A DNA stretch of 64,000 nt, taken from the NCBI GenBank assembly GCA_029851415.1, contig CM056742.1:134776715-134840714 (forward strand), in the 5' to 3' direction. This document shows positions 44,318 to 54,336 of this stretch, piece by piece. The DNA comes from Eretmocerus hayati (lineage: Eukaryota; Arthropoda; Insecta; Hymenoptera; Aphelinidae). The notes under the pieces are model-generated. The model was given only the letters and a program-made list of their open reading frames with translations, did no database searches and had not been told where the DNA came from. Numbering within the stretch: position 1 is the first letter of the stretch; every line of letters begins with the position of its first letter. Both the position numbers and the translations under genes were made by a program.

Positions 44318-44600
44318 AAGGTGGTTAGAGGGCAAAATCTGCCTCAGGATCCCTCGGATCCGTCCCCAGACACCGGACTGGTTCAGCTTACGCGGACTAC
44401 GCATAGCCCACGCAGGCCATACCAGGCGGGACACGGGTTTGGGTGGGGCCCACCGAGAGGTGGGCCCGGCCGTGTAATATCCCTCTCCCCTCGATGTCCG
44501 ATACCTAGGGCATCGGGCAATCAAGAAGGAGATCCACCTGCATCTACCATCTCATCCCGGAACCGCGTGAGCATTACTTCAGGATGAGCGGCATGTCTCG
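44293..44600 (-). mobile_element. possible poly(A)-tailed retroposon 3' segment, GC-rich
   Basis: Sequence to the right of the T-run is abruptly GC-rich, as in the segment at 24272. It holds a perfect 9-bp stem hairpin (GGGCCCACC 44446-44454 with GGTGGGCCC 44459-44467). The overlapping ORFs on both strands have no domain. The right boundary and any target duplication are not resolved. Confidence 0.4.
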
Positions 44601-44752
44601 CGCTCGATTGCGAGCGTTCCTCTTCTCCATCTTCTCTCTTCGGCCACTTGTCGGCATCTTCTGTCTTTATTCTTCATTGTTCCCTCTCTTTCTTCTTTCT
44701 TCTCTCTTCTTTCTTCTTTCTTCCCTCTTCAGTGCTTCTTCCCTCTTCAGTG

Positions 44753-44754
<2 letters not shown>

Positions 44755-44802
<48 letters not shown>
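44755..44802 (+). repeat. (CT)24 microsatellite
   Basis: A 48-bp uninterrupted CT run lies in a longer pyrimidine-rich tract (44630-44818). Confidence 0.95.
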
Positions 44803-44807
<5 letters not shown>

Positions 44808-44819
44808 CCTCTTCCTCGA

Positions 44820-45319
44820 CCATCTTAGCTGCATTCCCAACACATGTGTAGCAGAGACGTTTCGATATTTCTCGAGTCGAAGCCCGGGGCTGGTGAAATC
44901 GAACTGAGATGTAAAACGAAGGCATGAATTTTGCGGTGCTGAATAAAACGCGTCCAGTGCTCGGATTGAGAAAATAATTGTACAGAACTCTGAATCGCTT
45001 TAGAAAGGCTTTGCTGAAGCATTGCAGAGCTCTATGAGCAACGTTAAGAGGTTAATAATCCAAGTAGAAAAAAAGTGTGAGGTTAAAAAACCCCAATTCA
45101 AGTATAGATATGCACAGCGCCTCGCTCAATTTTTCGTCTGCTCATACTCGCTGATCTCGCTGAGTACAAAGCTTTTCCAGTGTGGAGCGAGAAGAAGAGG
45201 AAAATTACAGATTCTGAGCACCGCGTGCGGGCAGTTTTGCTGCAGAAATGGCGGTTTGACACACTTATTTCTCCTTCTTTTGAGCCATGCTCGGAAGGTC
45301 TTCGTTCTTAGCGAGATAC
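44820..45319. other. interior of the GTCCGGGC element, no gene recognised
   Basis: A 104-codon plus-strand ORF at 45022-45336 runs into the right arm and has no motif. Confidence 0.4.
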
Positions 45320-46029
45320 GACCTGTACCATTTTGAAGGGAATTTCATCCTCTTCAAGATGCACTTGGTTGCCTAGCCGTAAATTGGCAACTGTCGAATT
45401 GGCAGCGAGTTAAGTAGCGCTGCGTCGGCCACCCCATATAAGCCCATGTTAAACGCGCGGAACGGTTTTTGCGCATTTCCCGCTCCAGGCTTGGGTTCCC
45501 CGGGAAACTTGTAGAGACCTCTTTTGTGGGGAGTTTTGCGTTCTACAACTTTGGTTCCTACAAATTCCTCCTCAAAATGCATATTTTCCAAGTTTTATGC
45601 AAAAAACCATAATTTTGCACTAAAAATTGTTATTAACAATAAAACGCCAGGGCTGGCGACCTCGTGCATTGGATTCAGCACCTCAAAATACACAAGAATA
45701 CACCTCAAAACATTCTGGATTACGAACTTTTAACTCAGACCCCCTCCTCCCCCCCGCCAGTGCCCGGACTATTGAACGCGTGATTTGAGTAAACCCATTT
45801 CGCCTCTCATCGATAGCATTTATGGGCACACAAATGAGTTTCTTATTAACATAGTCTCACTAATCAGGTTGTATCAGTTGCGCTTTTCTTCATTGATTAT
45901 TGTACCTGACTTTTCGCTTCACCGAGGAATCAATAACATTTGATGACCAGAACCAGCTCAAGTCCACGGAACAGGGTTATAATATCCAATTCCCTATAAT
46001 CCAAGGTTATTGGATACACACAATGTACA

Positions 46030-46230
46030 GTAAGTGTACCCAATTGACCCCATCCCTGTATCTTTAGGAATTGAGCTGATGGCCCCGACCTGTCTCACTA
46101 TTTTCCATCGTACAACAGCCTGTTCTGAATCATCCCCTATCTACAGATTTTTGAATTGAGCCGAGAAACGGCAAATCCAAATGAAACAGAGCCAACTTAT
46201 CTCCGATTTACGTGGGTGTCAATTTGTGAG
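46030..46230 (+). mobile_element. left-end fragment of the ~1-kb MITE family
   Basis: GTAAGTGTACCCAATTGACC and the following 150 bp follow the order of words at the left end of the elements at 27258 and 50595, with many changes. No right end is present. Confidence 0.45.
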
Positions 46231-47164
46231 AATTCAGCAAAAGATCTTTTAAATTTGCAGCTTATCTTGATTCATTCACTCACTCTGTCCAGTACATATT
46301 ATAACGACGAGTTCTAATGATCTGGGAGTGTATTCTCTCAAAGCGTTGGAAGATTCACTCCGTAATATTTTTCCAGAATCACTGTAAATATCAAATCGTA
46401 CATTATAGACCGTGAACATAGGCCAGACAACGCATCGTAACGGGGAAAGTTATGTTGGCACACAATTTGTGAGAAGTACTTGTCCCCGAGAGGGAAAAAC
46501 CATGCAGCGATGGAAAAACGTGCGTTGAGTCCAAAGAAGCCATTGATTTTGCTCAAGCATCCACAAAATGCGAGATATGGAATAAAAGAATTTTCTTCGA
46601 GGCTTACTGGAATTTTGACCTCGGAAAAGAAGGAAGGAGATGATGTCGCATCCTAATGTGCGTTTTGGAAAAATTCAATTAAATTAAAAAGAGACTCCAT
46701 CGCTCACAGGTCCAAATAGTTGAACCTTTCCAAGTCCGCCTCTCTAGTATGAGGTCGTCTGTAATGACAGTCAGGGTTACGATCTGAAGATTGCAATCAA
46801 AAATCAATGAGCGTTACGGTGCAGCAATCCAGAGTAAACTCAACGGAGCTCGTCTGGATGCATTGGGCAGACGCTTGCCTCGGGTCACACCGAGGAGTTT
46901 ATTGTATGCTTGCGATTTAAACTCTATTTGCTATAGCAACAAGAGCATGGAGCACCGCGTCCTGGAATTATTCGCAGTAGGAAGACATGCTCGGAAAACT
47001 TCGAATACATTGCATTCAAATATCTGTCAACAGTGATTCAAATGAATTCAAAACGAGAGAACCTACAAAATTCAATTTATTGAATTCTGTAGGACACGTG
47101 GCAATGATCAGTCACCACAATGATATTGATCGTGGATACACTGTCGCGATCGAAAACTCGGGGT
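46231..47164. other. no gene recognised
   Basis: Short ORFs of about 70-80 codons only, without motifs. Confidence 0.45.
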
Positions 47165-47335
47165 GACCACCGTGATCTGGTAGTGGAGGTGGAACTCGCG
47201 ATCTAGGGCTCGGCGCGACTCAGTACCTGAGGTAACACTTGTGATCCAGTACTCAAGGTAATACTCATGATCCAGTGCTCCGTGGGATCCAGTACTTGAG
47301 ATAATACTCGTAATCCAGCACTCGAGGTAACACAT
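47165..47335 (+). repeat. degenerate minisatellite, ~25-35 bp units
   Basis: Units built from GTAATACTCGTGATCCAGTA-like and CTCGAGGTAACAC-like blocks recur five or six times and abut the tetranucleotide array. Confidence 0.6.
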
Positions 47336-47657
47336 GGATGGATGGATGGATGGACGGACAGACGGACGGACGGACGGACGGACGGACGGACGGACGGACG
47401 GACGGACGGACGGATGGATGGATGGATGGATGGATGGATGGATGGATGGATGGATGGATGGATGGATGGATGGATGGATGGATGGATGGATGGATGGATG
47501 GATGGATGGATGGATGGATGGATGGATGGATGGATGGATGGATGGATGGATGGATGGATGGATGGATGGATGGATGGATGGATGGATGGATGGATGGATG
47601 GATGGATGGATGGATGGATGGATGGATGGATGGATGGATGGATGGATGGATGGATGG
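47336..47657 (+). repeat. GGAT/GGAC tetranucleotide microsatellite, ~320 bp
   Basis: A few GGAT units, then about 16 GGAC-type units (47353-47412), then about 61 uninterrupted GGAT units. The long ORFs through it on both strands (Met-Asp-Gly-Trp and His-Pro-Ser-Ile repeats) are artefacts of the array. Confidence 0.97.
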
Positions 47658-50594
47658 GATTAGTTCTTTCATCATTCCATCCAACCATCCGTTCTTGAAA
47701 TCTAACAAATTTTTCACAGTGTGCATTTATAGGAAATCCAAATTTCGAGAGTGAAAGACATGACGCGCGATACCCCTGATCTATGATGTCATGAACCTCA
47801 GCGAATCAGAAAGTTGTGTTGAATAATTGAGCTTGATAGGTTCCACGTGGTTTTTGGAAGTTGGACTCACAGTTTCATGAAGAGGAGGAGTTACTCGTCA
47901 ATGTCCAAGCATTCTTCAATGTGGAAGTTCTTCGCTGTTCTGGGATGTACCTCGGCGTATCACCGTTTGAAGACGATTGATCAATCGTTCATAGCTGGGT
48001 CGTGATTCACCTGCATATTTGAATCTCCTCCAACTTATGAATTCTCCTCTAACTTATGAATTCACTTCCAAATGTTGATCATTCAACATAACTCATTGCT
48101 CAGAACTCTCACTCTATCTTACATTTCCCGTCAATGTGCGTATTCGAGGTCTAATCTGTAGATAATCTAAATAACAAAGCTGTGAATGATGTCTATGTGT
48201 TTGCAATACCGTGGTCGGAGATTAGCTTGACAAAGGCACATCTGTTCGAGCTTCCGTAGACTTTGTGGCAGACTCATCTTGATTGAAAATATATCACTGA
48301 GCGCTTTCGACCCGCGAAGCAATCTCCCAGTTTCCAACGGACGCATCTCTTTCAAATCTGGTATGCACAAATGTTGACATTCAATTCCAAGCGCAGACAA
48401 AACAAAAATACCAGCAATATCGGATAAATTCGGAGCTTGCGATGTGCAGAATTCCTCTGCTTTCTCTGTTATTCCTCGTGTTACAGAGAGCTCGAACTGC
48501 GCAGAGTGGCTTCACCATGCTCGAAGCATGCACTTCACAAAATCCCCTCTGAATCCATCCGAGTCATGCAAAGTAAGCGATTGTCCCTCCGTGAATCAGA
48601 CGTCAACAAGGGCATGATCTGAGAGGGTTTGTGATACCAGATCGTCTCCGAGTCCAAGGTAATGTTTGAGCTACCTAAAATTTCTGCTTGCCGGGCAGCC
48701 CAAGTGGCTTTACTTCGTAAGGCAACGTTACAACCGCCCACCGCCGACATCCGGTAAAATCAACAAACCGATTCTTGGCGGAGGCTCTGTTAGGATACGC
48801 GAAGGTGCTTACATGGGGCAGTGCCCGCGCTCGATGAGGAGTGCTCGCGCAACTAATTAACGCCAATGTGGGCAATCGATCCCTCAGTAGCACTAGTAGT
48901 AGTTTCCGCCAACTTGCCTCGGCTTCGCAAACTTTGCCTCGTGACGGAGCAAGGGCCTACTCATCGCAGCGCATAAGATTTCTCAAAGCGCTCGCGATTC
49001 GCTATTTGGGGCAGTGAGGCTGATGAATATACGGGAGTTCAGTGCGTGCACAACTATATGAGGGCTGATTTTGTGAAGCAAGAGGCTGGTTTCGGTGAAT
49101 CCGACCCTTGCTATGCATAATTTTGTTTACCTGAGCTCACTTTCTTCCTTGCGCACTGATATTTTGTTCTGCTTTCCAAGCATATGTATCTAAAAACCAA
49201 ATTTGTGAGCGAATGTAAGGATTTGATGCACCGTAAGTGCGACTTATAGAAAAATCTGAACGATGTACGCATCTCGAGAATTGTTGATAGAGCTGTTGGT
49301 CCTATTTGGAGACTTTTTCAGTGAGTTTTAACTCCGGTTGATCGACAGATCTATCTCAGACACCCAGAACACGAGGCACAATCTTCATTCAAACATTCGA
49401 TTTCGATTATGACGATTGAATAAATGGATGAGATATTTCATCTACATCTAAAAATACAGTTGAGATAGAACTTGTATTTTTGGAGAAAAAACATCCGAGA
49501 CTGATTGGTGTGCTTGGGTCATGCGAAAATCAGCACGCAATCGAAGTTGTCCCTTCGACTTTGCCTGTTTACTTCTCCTCTGGTGTGACTTTTTTAATTC
49601 TGACTTGATGTTCAAATCAAAATCCCAGGGGCTGAATGAGCTTACATTGATCTTGCATGATAAATGGTACATGTTTTGGATGGCGCGAATTCAACTCTTT
49701 CTATAAACCTTTTCGCGCGAGAGAATACGAAAAGATCTCCTCAACAGATGATTTGACTCACATGAAAATCGTCGTTGAAACGTTGCGAGACCATTGAGCG
49801 TGGAATTATTCATAGATCGATAAGAGCTCCATGAACTGAACAGTGTCTGATGGTCGCTGTTGACACTTTGCGTTTCAAATTAATTGAAAGTGCTGATGAA
49901 TTCCTCTCAGAGCACGTGCGGAAGCCTTTTTCTGATGCTTTTGCAGAGTGGTGCTTAGGAAGCTTAACGTGCGATGCAAACAGTGATCAAGTGTCTGAAT
50001 ATCCCTCAGGCACAAAAGAATCTTCCCTGTCAAACCACAGAAATATCTCCATAGTGGACGAATGGGATCTCAGTGAGAGTACGGGATAGAACCAGAGTGG
50101 AGTTGACAATAATTGGATGGTCACTAAAACATCGTTGCGTAGCGTTGATATTCTAATTTCCCATCATGTGTATTTTAATTCTCTGACCATAACTGCGTGC
50201 AAATACTGCTTAGAATGATGGATGGGATTGAATGATCCAGAAAGGATAATTGAAATGCGTTTATGGTTGAAATACCATCTCTACAGCAAACCCTGGAAGT
50301 TCAGGATAAGAGTCATGGAATTCGATCACGAAGAAACGAATCAGTTTAATGCTTGTTGAAATTAGTTACGTCGAGAGTTTGAAGTGCGGAGTTATCGAGC
50401 TTGAAAAATAATTGATGTATATCGTAAAATGAGAGAGTTGCAGGATTTCACTCCCATTGCATCAGAAAACGTACTAATTTTTTTGGTTATCCGGGCTCAA
50501 TCATTCGCTCAATTTTCAACTTAGCAAATATGAAAAATTGAACTTAGAAGAGTCATTGGGTGCGTTTTCCATAAGTTTGCGGTTGCATCAAGTA
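47658..50594. other. no gene recognised
   Basis: Scattered ORFs of 60-79 codons. The plus-strand ORF at 49850-50089 (79 codons, ATG start) has a protein-like composition but no family match, and I give it little weight. Confidence 0.4.
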
Positions 50595-51581
50595 TGGTAA
50601 GTGTAACCAATGGTCCCCGTTTAGCCGTTATGCCGAGAGTTTTGACCCACTACAATATTTTTCGACGAGCTTCACTGCATTTCAAGCCTTGTTTCAAAAC
50701 CTTTGAAATCAGCTGAAGTGAATTCAATATTGACCAACCAGAGCCGAGCTTTACGATTTCCCCTCTAAGTGATTTCTTGCGAGTTCGTGAACGTGTGCAC
50801 TCAACATACGCCCATTGAGCATTTTTTAAGAACTCTGATCTACCTCAAAATTTCTCAATGTACTTAACTCATCTCAAAGTTTGTCCCAAGACCTTCAAAG
50901 AGAGCTAGAGTACGTCTGATTTTGATCAACTGGAGCCGAGCTGTTTTAATTTTCCCAAAAATGAAAACTGTGCAAATCGACAAGAAAGAGCATGGAATTG
51001 TTTTCATCGGCCTGCAAGCACATTAAGAGCTCTTTGGCGGTCCAAAGCACCCTTTTCCACCCATTTTGATGCGACAAACATATCTTGAATGATGAATTAA
51101 GCCGTACTGCACTCCCTTTTGAGATAACCACATGGGAGCATGTTGAGCACACACCAATTTTGGCCTCCAGTCTTACAAATGATCTCCGTACTTTGCCCAT
51201 AGAACTGCTCTACATCCAAAATTTGCAGCTCTCAAGAATGGAGTTTGAAGGTCTTGGAAACAAAAATGCTTACCTTTCTATGAAAAAATATATCCAAAAA
51301 AAAATCGAGTACGCTAAGACTGAGAGTGAATCAAAAGTTTTTGGCAAATTTTTGGCTGATATTATTATCTGTAATCCTCTTGACGATTTTTCAGCTGTGC
51401 AGAAGAACACAAGAAAAATCTCGCTATAAATTTTCTGAGACACGCAGAAGTCATTCGGAGTCGGCTCAAACCACGTATTTTTTCATATTTAGACATAGCA
51501 AATGTCAAATAAATTATGGGAAGGTCAGAGAATGCCCATTTTTGAGATCAGCATATGGGAGAATATTGAGTACACTTACCA
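50595..51581. mobile_element. ~1-kb MITE family, complete copy 2
   Basis: TGGTAAGTGTAACCAATGGT at the left and its diverged complement TACACTTACCA at the right mark the ends. The internal order matches copy 1: a duplicated left-end block at about 50795, ACCCATTTTGATG, a TTTTGAGATAACCACATGGG word, GATCTCCGTACTTTGC, TTTGAAGGTCTTGG, and GATCAGCATATGGGAG near the right end. It is more diverged than copy 1 at the termini, so it is probably older. No transposase. Confidence 0.75.
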
Positions 51582-51595
51582 TTAGTATGCACCTA

Positions 51596-51611
51596 TTTTT
51601 TTTTTTTTTTT
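51596..51611 (+). repeat. T16 homopolymer
   Basis: It lies 15 bp right of the MITE end; no associated retroposon was recognised. Confidence 0.85.
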
Positions 51612-53822
51612 CAAATTATATCAATTCCTCTATGCTATAATTCCGTCTTTTGACTGCTTATACCCAACGGGATGTGCCTTACTTATTCAGGTCTCTCTTG
51701 TACGTTTTCTTTGAGCGCAGAATGATTCCTTGTCAAGTATTTATGAATTTGACAACTACTTCACTCTATACATTGAGAAAAAGGGTGGGTAGGTCAAAAA
51801 GATCAAGGTACTTTGCGACTAGACTCCGATGCGTAGCTTTGAAAACAATACGTGGGGGAGATCGTAGGGGCTCTGTGACAAGAAATTTGACTTCCATGGT
51901 AATCTATAATCAACCTCGTGTGTAAGAGTACCTTCATCTACAGTGGGTGATATATGTAAGTCTAGGACGAGAAGATTCTCGATGGTTGCAAAATGTCCTT
52001 GAGGTAAACTGATGAATGATACGGCACAGTCCGGTGAAAATTACTGCAGTCTGAAATCGCTTTCCACTTGGAAGATCCTATTACAATACCTCATACGACC
52101 GGCAGATGAAGTCGATTATTGTCCTGATCGCATAATGCGTTAATCCGTCTTCAGCAATTTCTCTTGTACTCGCTGCAGCAACTGATATCGCTCTGTATTA
52201 CTGCATCAAAGTAATATTTTTCTTCTCAATTTGGCCATCTCCACCGCTATATGGACTCCACTCGATATGCGTCAACAATGGCTACCTTAACCATCATTTC
52301 TGTGAACTTAAAAATTGATATGACTGAGAGACACGCTTCTTGAATCGCGGGCGTAGAACCAAAATGGCTCACACACTTTTTCTACTCGATTTGAAAACAA
52401 CATCAATATGACCTTCAAAATATGCACAGCTCTTGAGATTCAGCCTAGGAGATAAGCTTGTTCCACATCTGACATTTATAAGTCACGACCTCGAGGCTCA
52501 CGCGAGCTCAAAGAGAATGCAAAAGACGCCTACACGAGGTTGAACGGCCAAACGCACTGTGGACTCGTTGTCTCAGCGACGCTTGTAGTGATGCGATGAG
52601 TTTGAGAAGTCACCAAGCTGGAAATTCCACCCTGCCCCCAAAAGCTACAGAAAAATGCGGTCAGATTCAGACTTTTTGATTAATCTGTTGTTCTTAGTTA
52701 CTAGCGCAGGATGTGACAGCTTTTCACGGAATAAAAATCTCCCAATGAGAAGTAACGAAAATGAGTATCGATCGATACCCAAATATTGTGTTCCTTGCAA
52801 TAATTCTTGACTCACAAATCGTCTCTATTCATTTCAATTAATTGAACATTAATAGACCATGTCGATTGTTCACACTCAATGCAATACTTCATTGCTGGTT
52901 CAATAATGCAATCTATCCAGAAAGTTCTTTCGTAATATCATCACGATCTACCTCGAGGTATCTCGTTTACGATCAACATAATTCCTTCTCCTTGGCATTT
53001 CTACGTCAAGGTTGCTTACACAAAATGAGTATTTTCATTTCATATTTTCTTGAAAGAGAAAACTGGATGAGTATGATGTTGGAGAGCTCGAAGCTACTTT
53101 GTATTATGGAAATTCACGCTGGAGGAAATAATCAGAATCCAAGCATCTCAGCTGGACGATAATGGGAAGAATGCACAGGCGCATTATCTCGTTGCCACAA
53201 GGTTGGCGAATAGTCCGCAGGTATTTTTTTCGAATTTAATAATATTTGAAAAATTGCTCTGCCTATAATTAAAAAAAAAAAATAGTTGGAACCACCAGGA
53301 ACTTATTTGGAAAAGTTTGACGAGTTTGAGAGTAGAGATTGGAATCATCAATAGCCATCACCTCTGCTGATCACATTCATTACATCTGATTCATTTTTAG
53401 TGAGGTCTAAGGTGGTGGATTTGAAGTTGAAGGAATAACTTCTCCTGAAGCATAAATGCCTTCGTTTAGGGTATGTGAGAGTAATTTCTTTCATTCCGGA
53501 GTGAGTGTATTTTAATACTCACCAATGAGAAGAGTCGAGAGAGTACGCGTCACAAATTTAATTTTAACTTCAGGAATATGCTTCACTTTCTTCGATAGAA
53601 GTTGACCATATTGTGAGGTAAAGAACACCTGCGAGAGATCTAGAGAGGCTGCCAGCCGGTGGCATCGTTCATATAGCCCGGCATCGGGCCTAATACAAGC
53701 AAGCCGAAGGTTTCTGATGCAATGGAAAAATCAGGAGGCTCTAAGCAAAATGTATATTAACTAAATGGAAAAAACGGCGGGCTTGCCGTGCGTCTATAGC
53801 AAACCGTGTAAACTGAGGGGCT
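51612..53822. other. no gene recognised
   Basis: ORFs up to 106 codons without motifs. An A12-13 run occurs near 53272. Confidence 0.45.
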
Positions 53823-53960
53823 CGCCGTATCCGCCCCTGCCACGAACGCGGTAGCGCAGCCTTGGGAAATATATGTATATACGAGCAGCCCAATGTACGA
53901 GGAGCTGAACAGAGATAAGTTTGATTTTGCCTTCACGAAATTATTCAAGGCTTTTCTACA
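53823..53960 (+). repeat. direct repeat flanking the Copia relic, left copy
   Basis: The 138 bp from CGCCGTATCCGCCCCTGCCA to AAGGCTTTTCTACA match 57073-57206 at roughly 90% by eye, with a four-base length difference in a TATA-rich run. Both copies have the same orientation and lie 3.25 kb apart around the Copia pol relic. They may be remnants of its LTRs, but the TG...CA ends expected of an LTR are not seen. Confidence 0.75.
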
Positions 53961-54164
53961 CGCCCCTTCAAACTAGGATCGGTCACTTTTCAAGTTTCAA
54001 ATTTGAAATAAAAATCCTCTCTGAAGCTTTACTGCTCAACAGACGCACTCTCTTGTACTCGCTGGGAAATACATATGATCCAACATTTGTTCGTGGATGA
54101 GGGGAAACCCAGAAAACCCCCATTGGATCATGATATCGATGTTCATCATATATATTCATCATAT

Positions 54165-54328
54165 ACGAGGAAATCCCAGAAACTTTTGACTTTTGCTGTC
54201 ACTCCTCGATCATTTGGGCTGTACGGCGTCTCATGTGGCCTAACCAGTCAAATTTTCTTCATTTAAATGTTCTGAAAGTGGACACCAAATTAGAGGCCAA
54301 AAGTAAAAAGTTTCTGGGATTTCCTCGT
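54165..54328. repeat. inverted repeat, 31-bp arms with 102-bp spacer
   Basis: ACGAGGAAATCCCAGAAACT begins the left arm (54165-54195); the right arm (54298-54328) is its reverse complement with one mismatch in 31. It lies just outside the 3' end of the Copia pol relic. Confidence 0.85.
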
Positions 54329-54336
54329 CCATATCA

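Larger units (their letters stand above)
42592..45769. mobile_element. 3.2-kb element with ~450-bp terminal inverted repeats, TA-flanked
   Basis: GTCCGGGCGCTGG at 42592 and the complement of CCAGTGCCCGGAC ending at 45769 begin two long inverted arms (42592 to about 43033; about 45320 to 45769). Matching landmarks include GGTATGTATTTTGAGGTGCT-like, TGCAAAATTATGGTTTTTTG and GCCTAGCCTTGAATTAAC-like blocks. TA lies outside both ends (42590-42591, 45770-45771). Arm identity is visibly lower than in the 2.1-kb palindrome. The interior contains a second palindromic MITE (43034-43805) at the inner edge of the left arm, a poly(T)-flanked GC-rich segment and CT microsatellites. No transposase was recognised. 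Confidence 0.75.

Noticed and set aside
44674..44925. Minus-strand ORF with a long Arg-Glu repeat
   Set aside because: It translates the CT microsatellite and its pyrimidine-rich flank.
47203..47754. Long ORFs on both strands giving His-Pro-Ser-Ile and Met-Asp-Gly-Trp repeats
   Set aside because: They are translations of the GGAT/GGAC microsatellite, open in all frames because the unit lacks stop codons.
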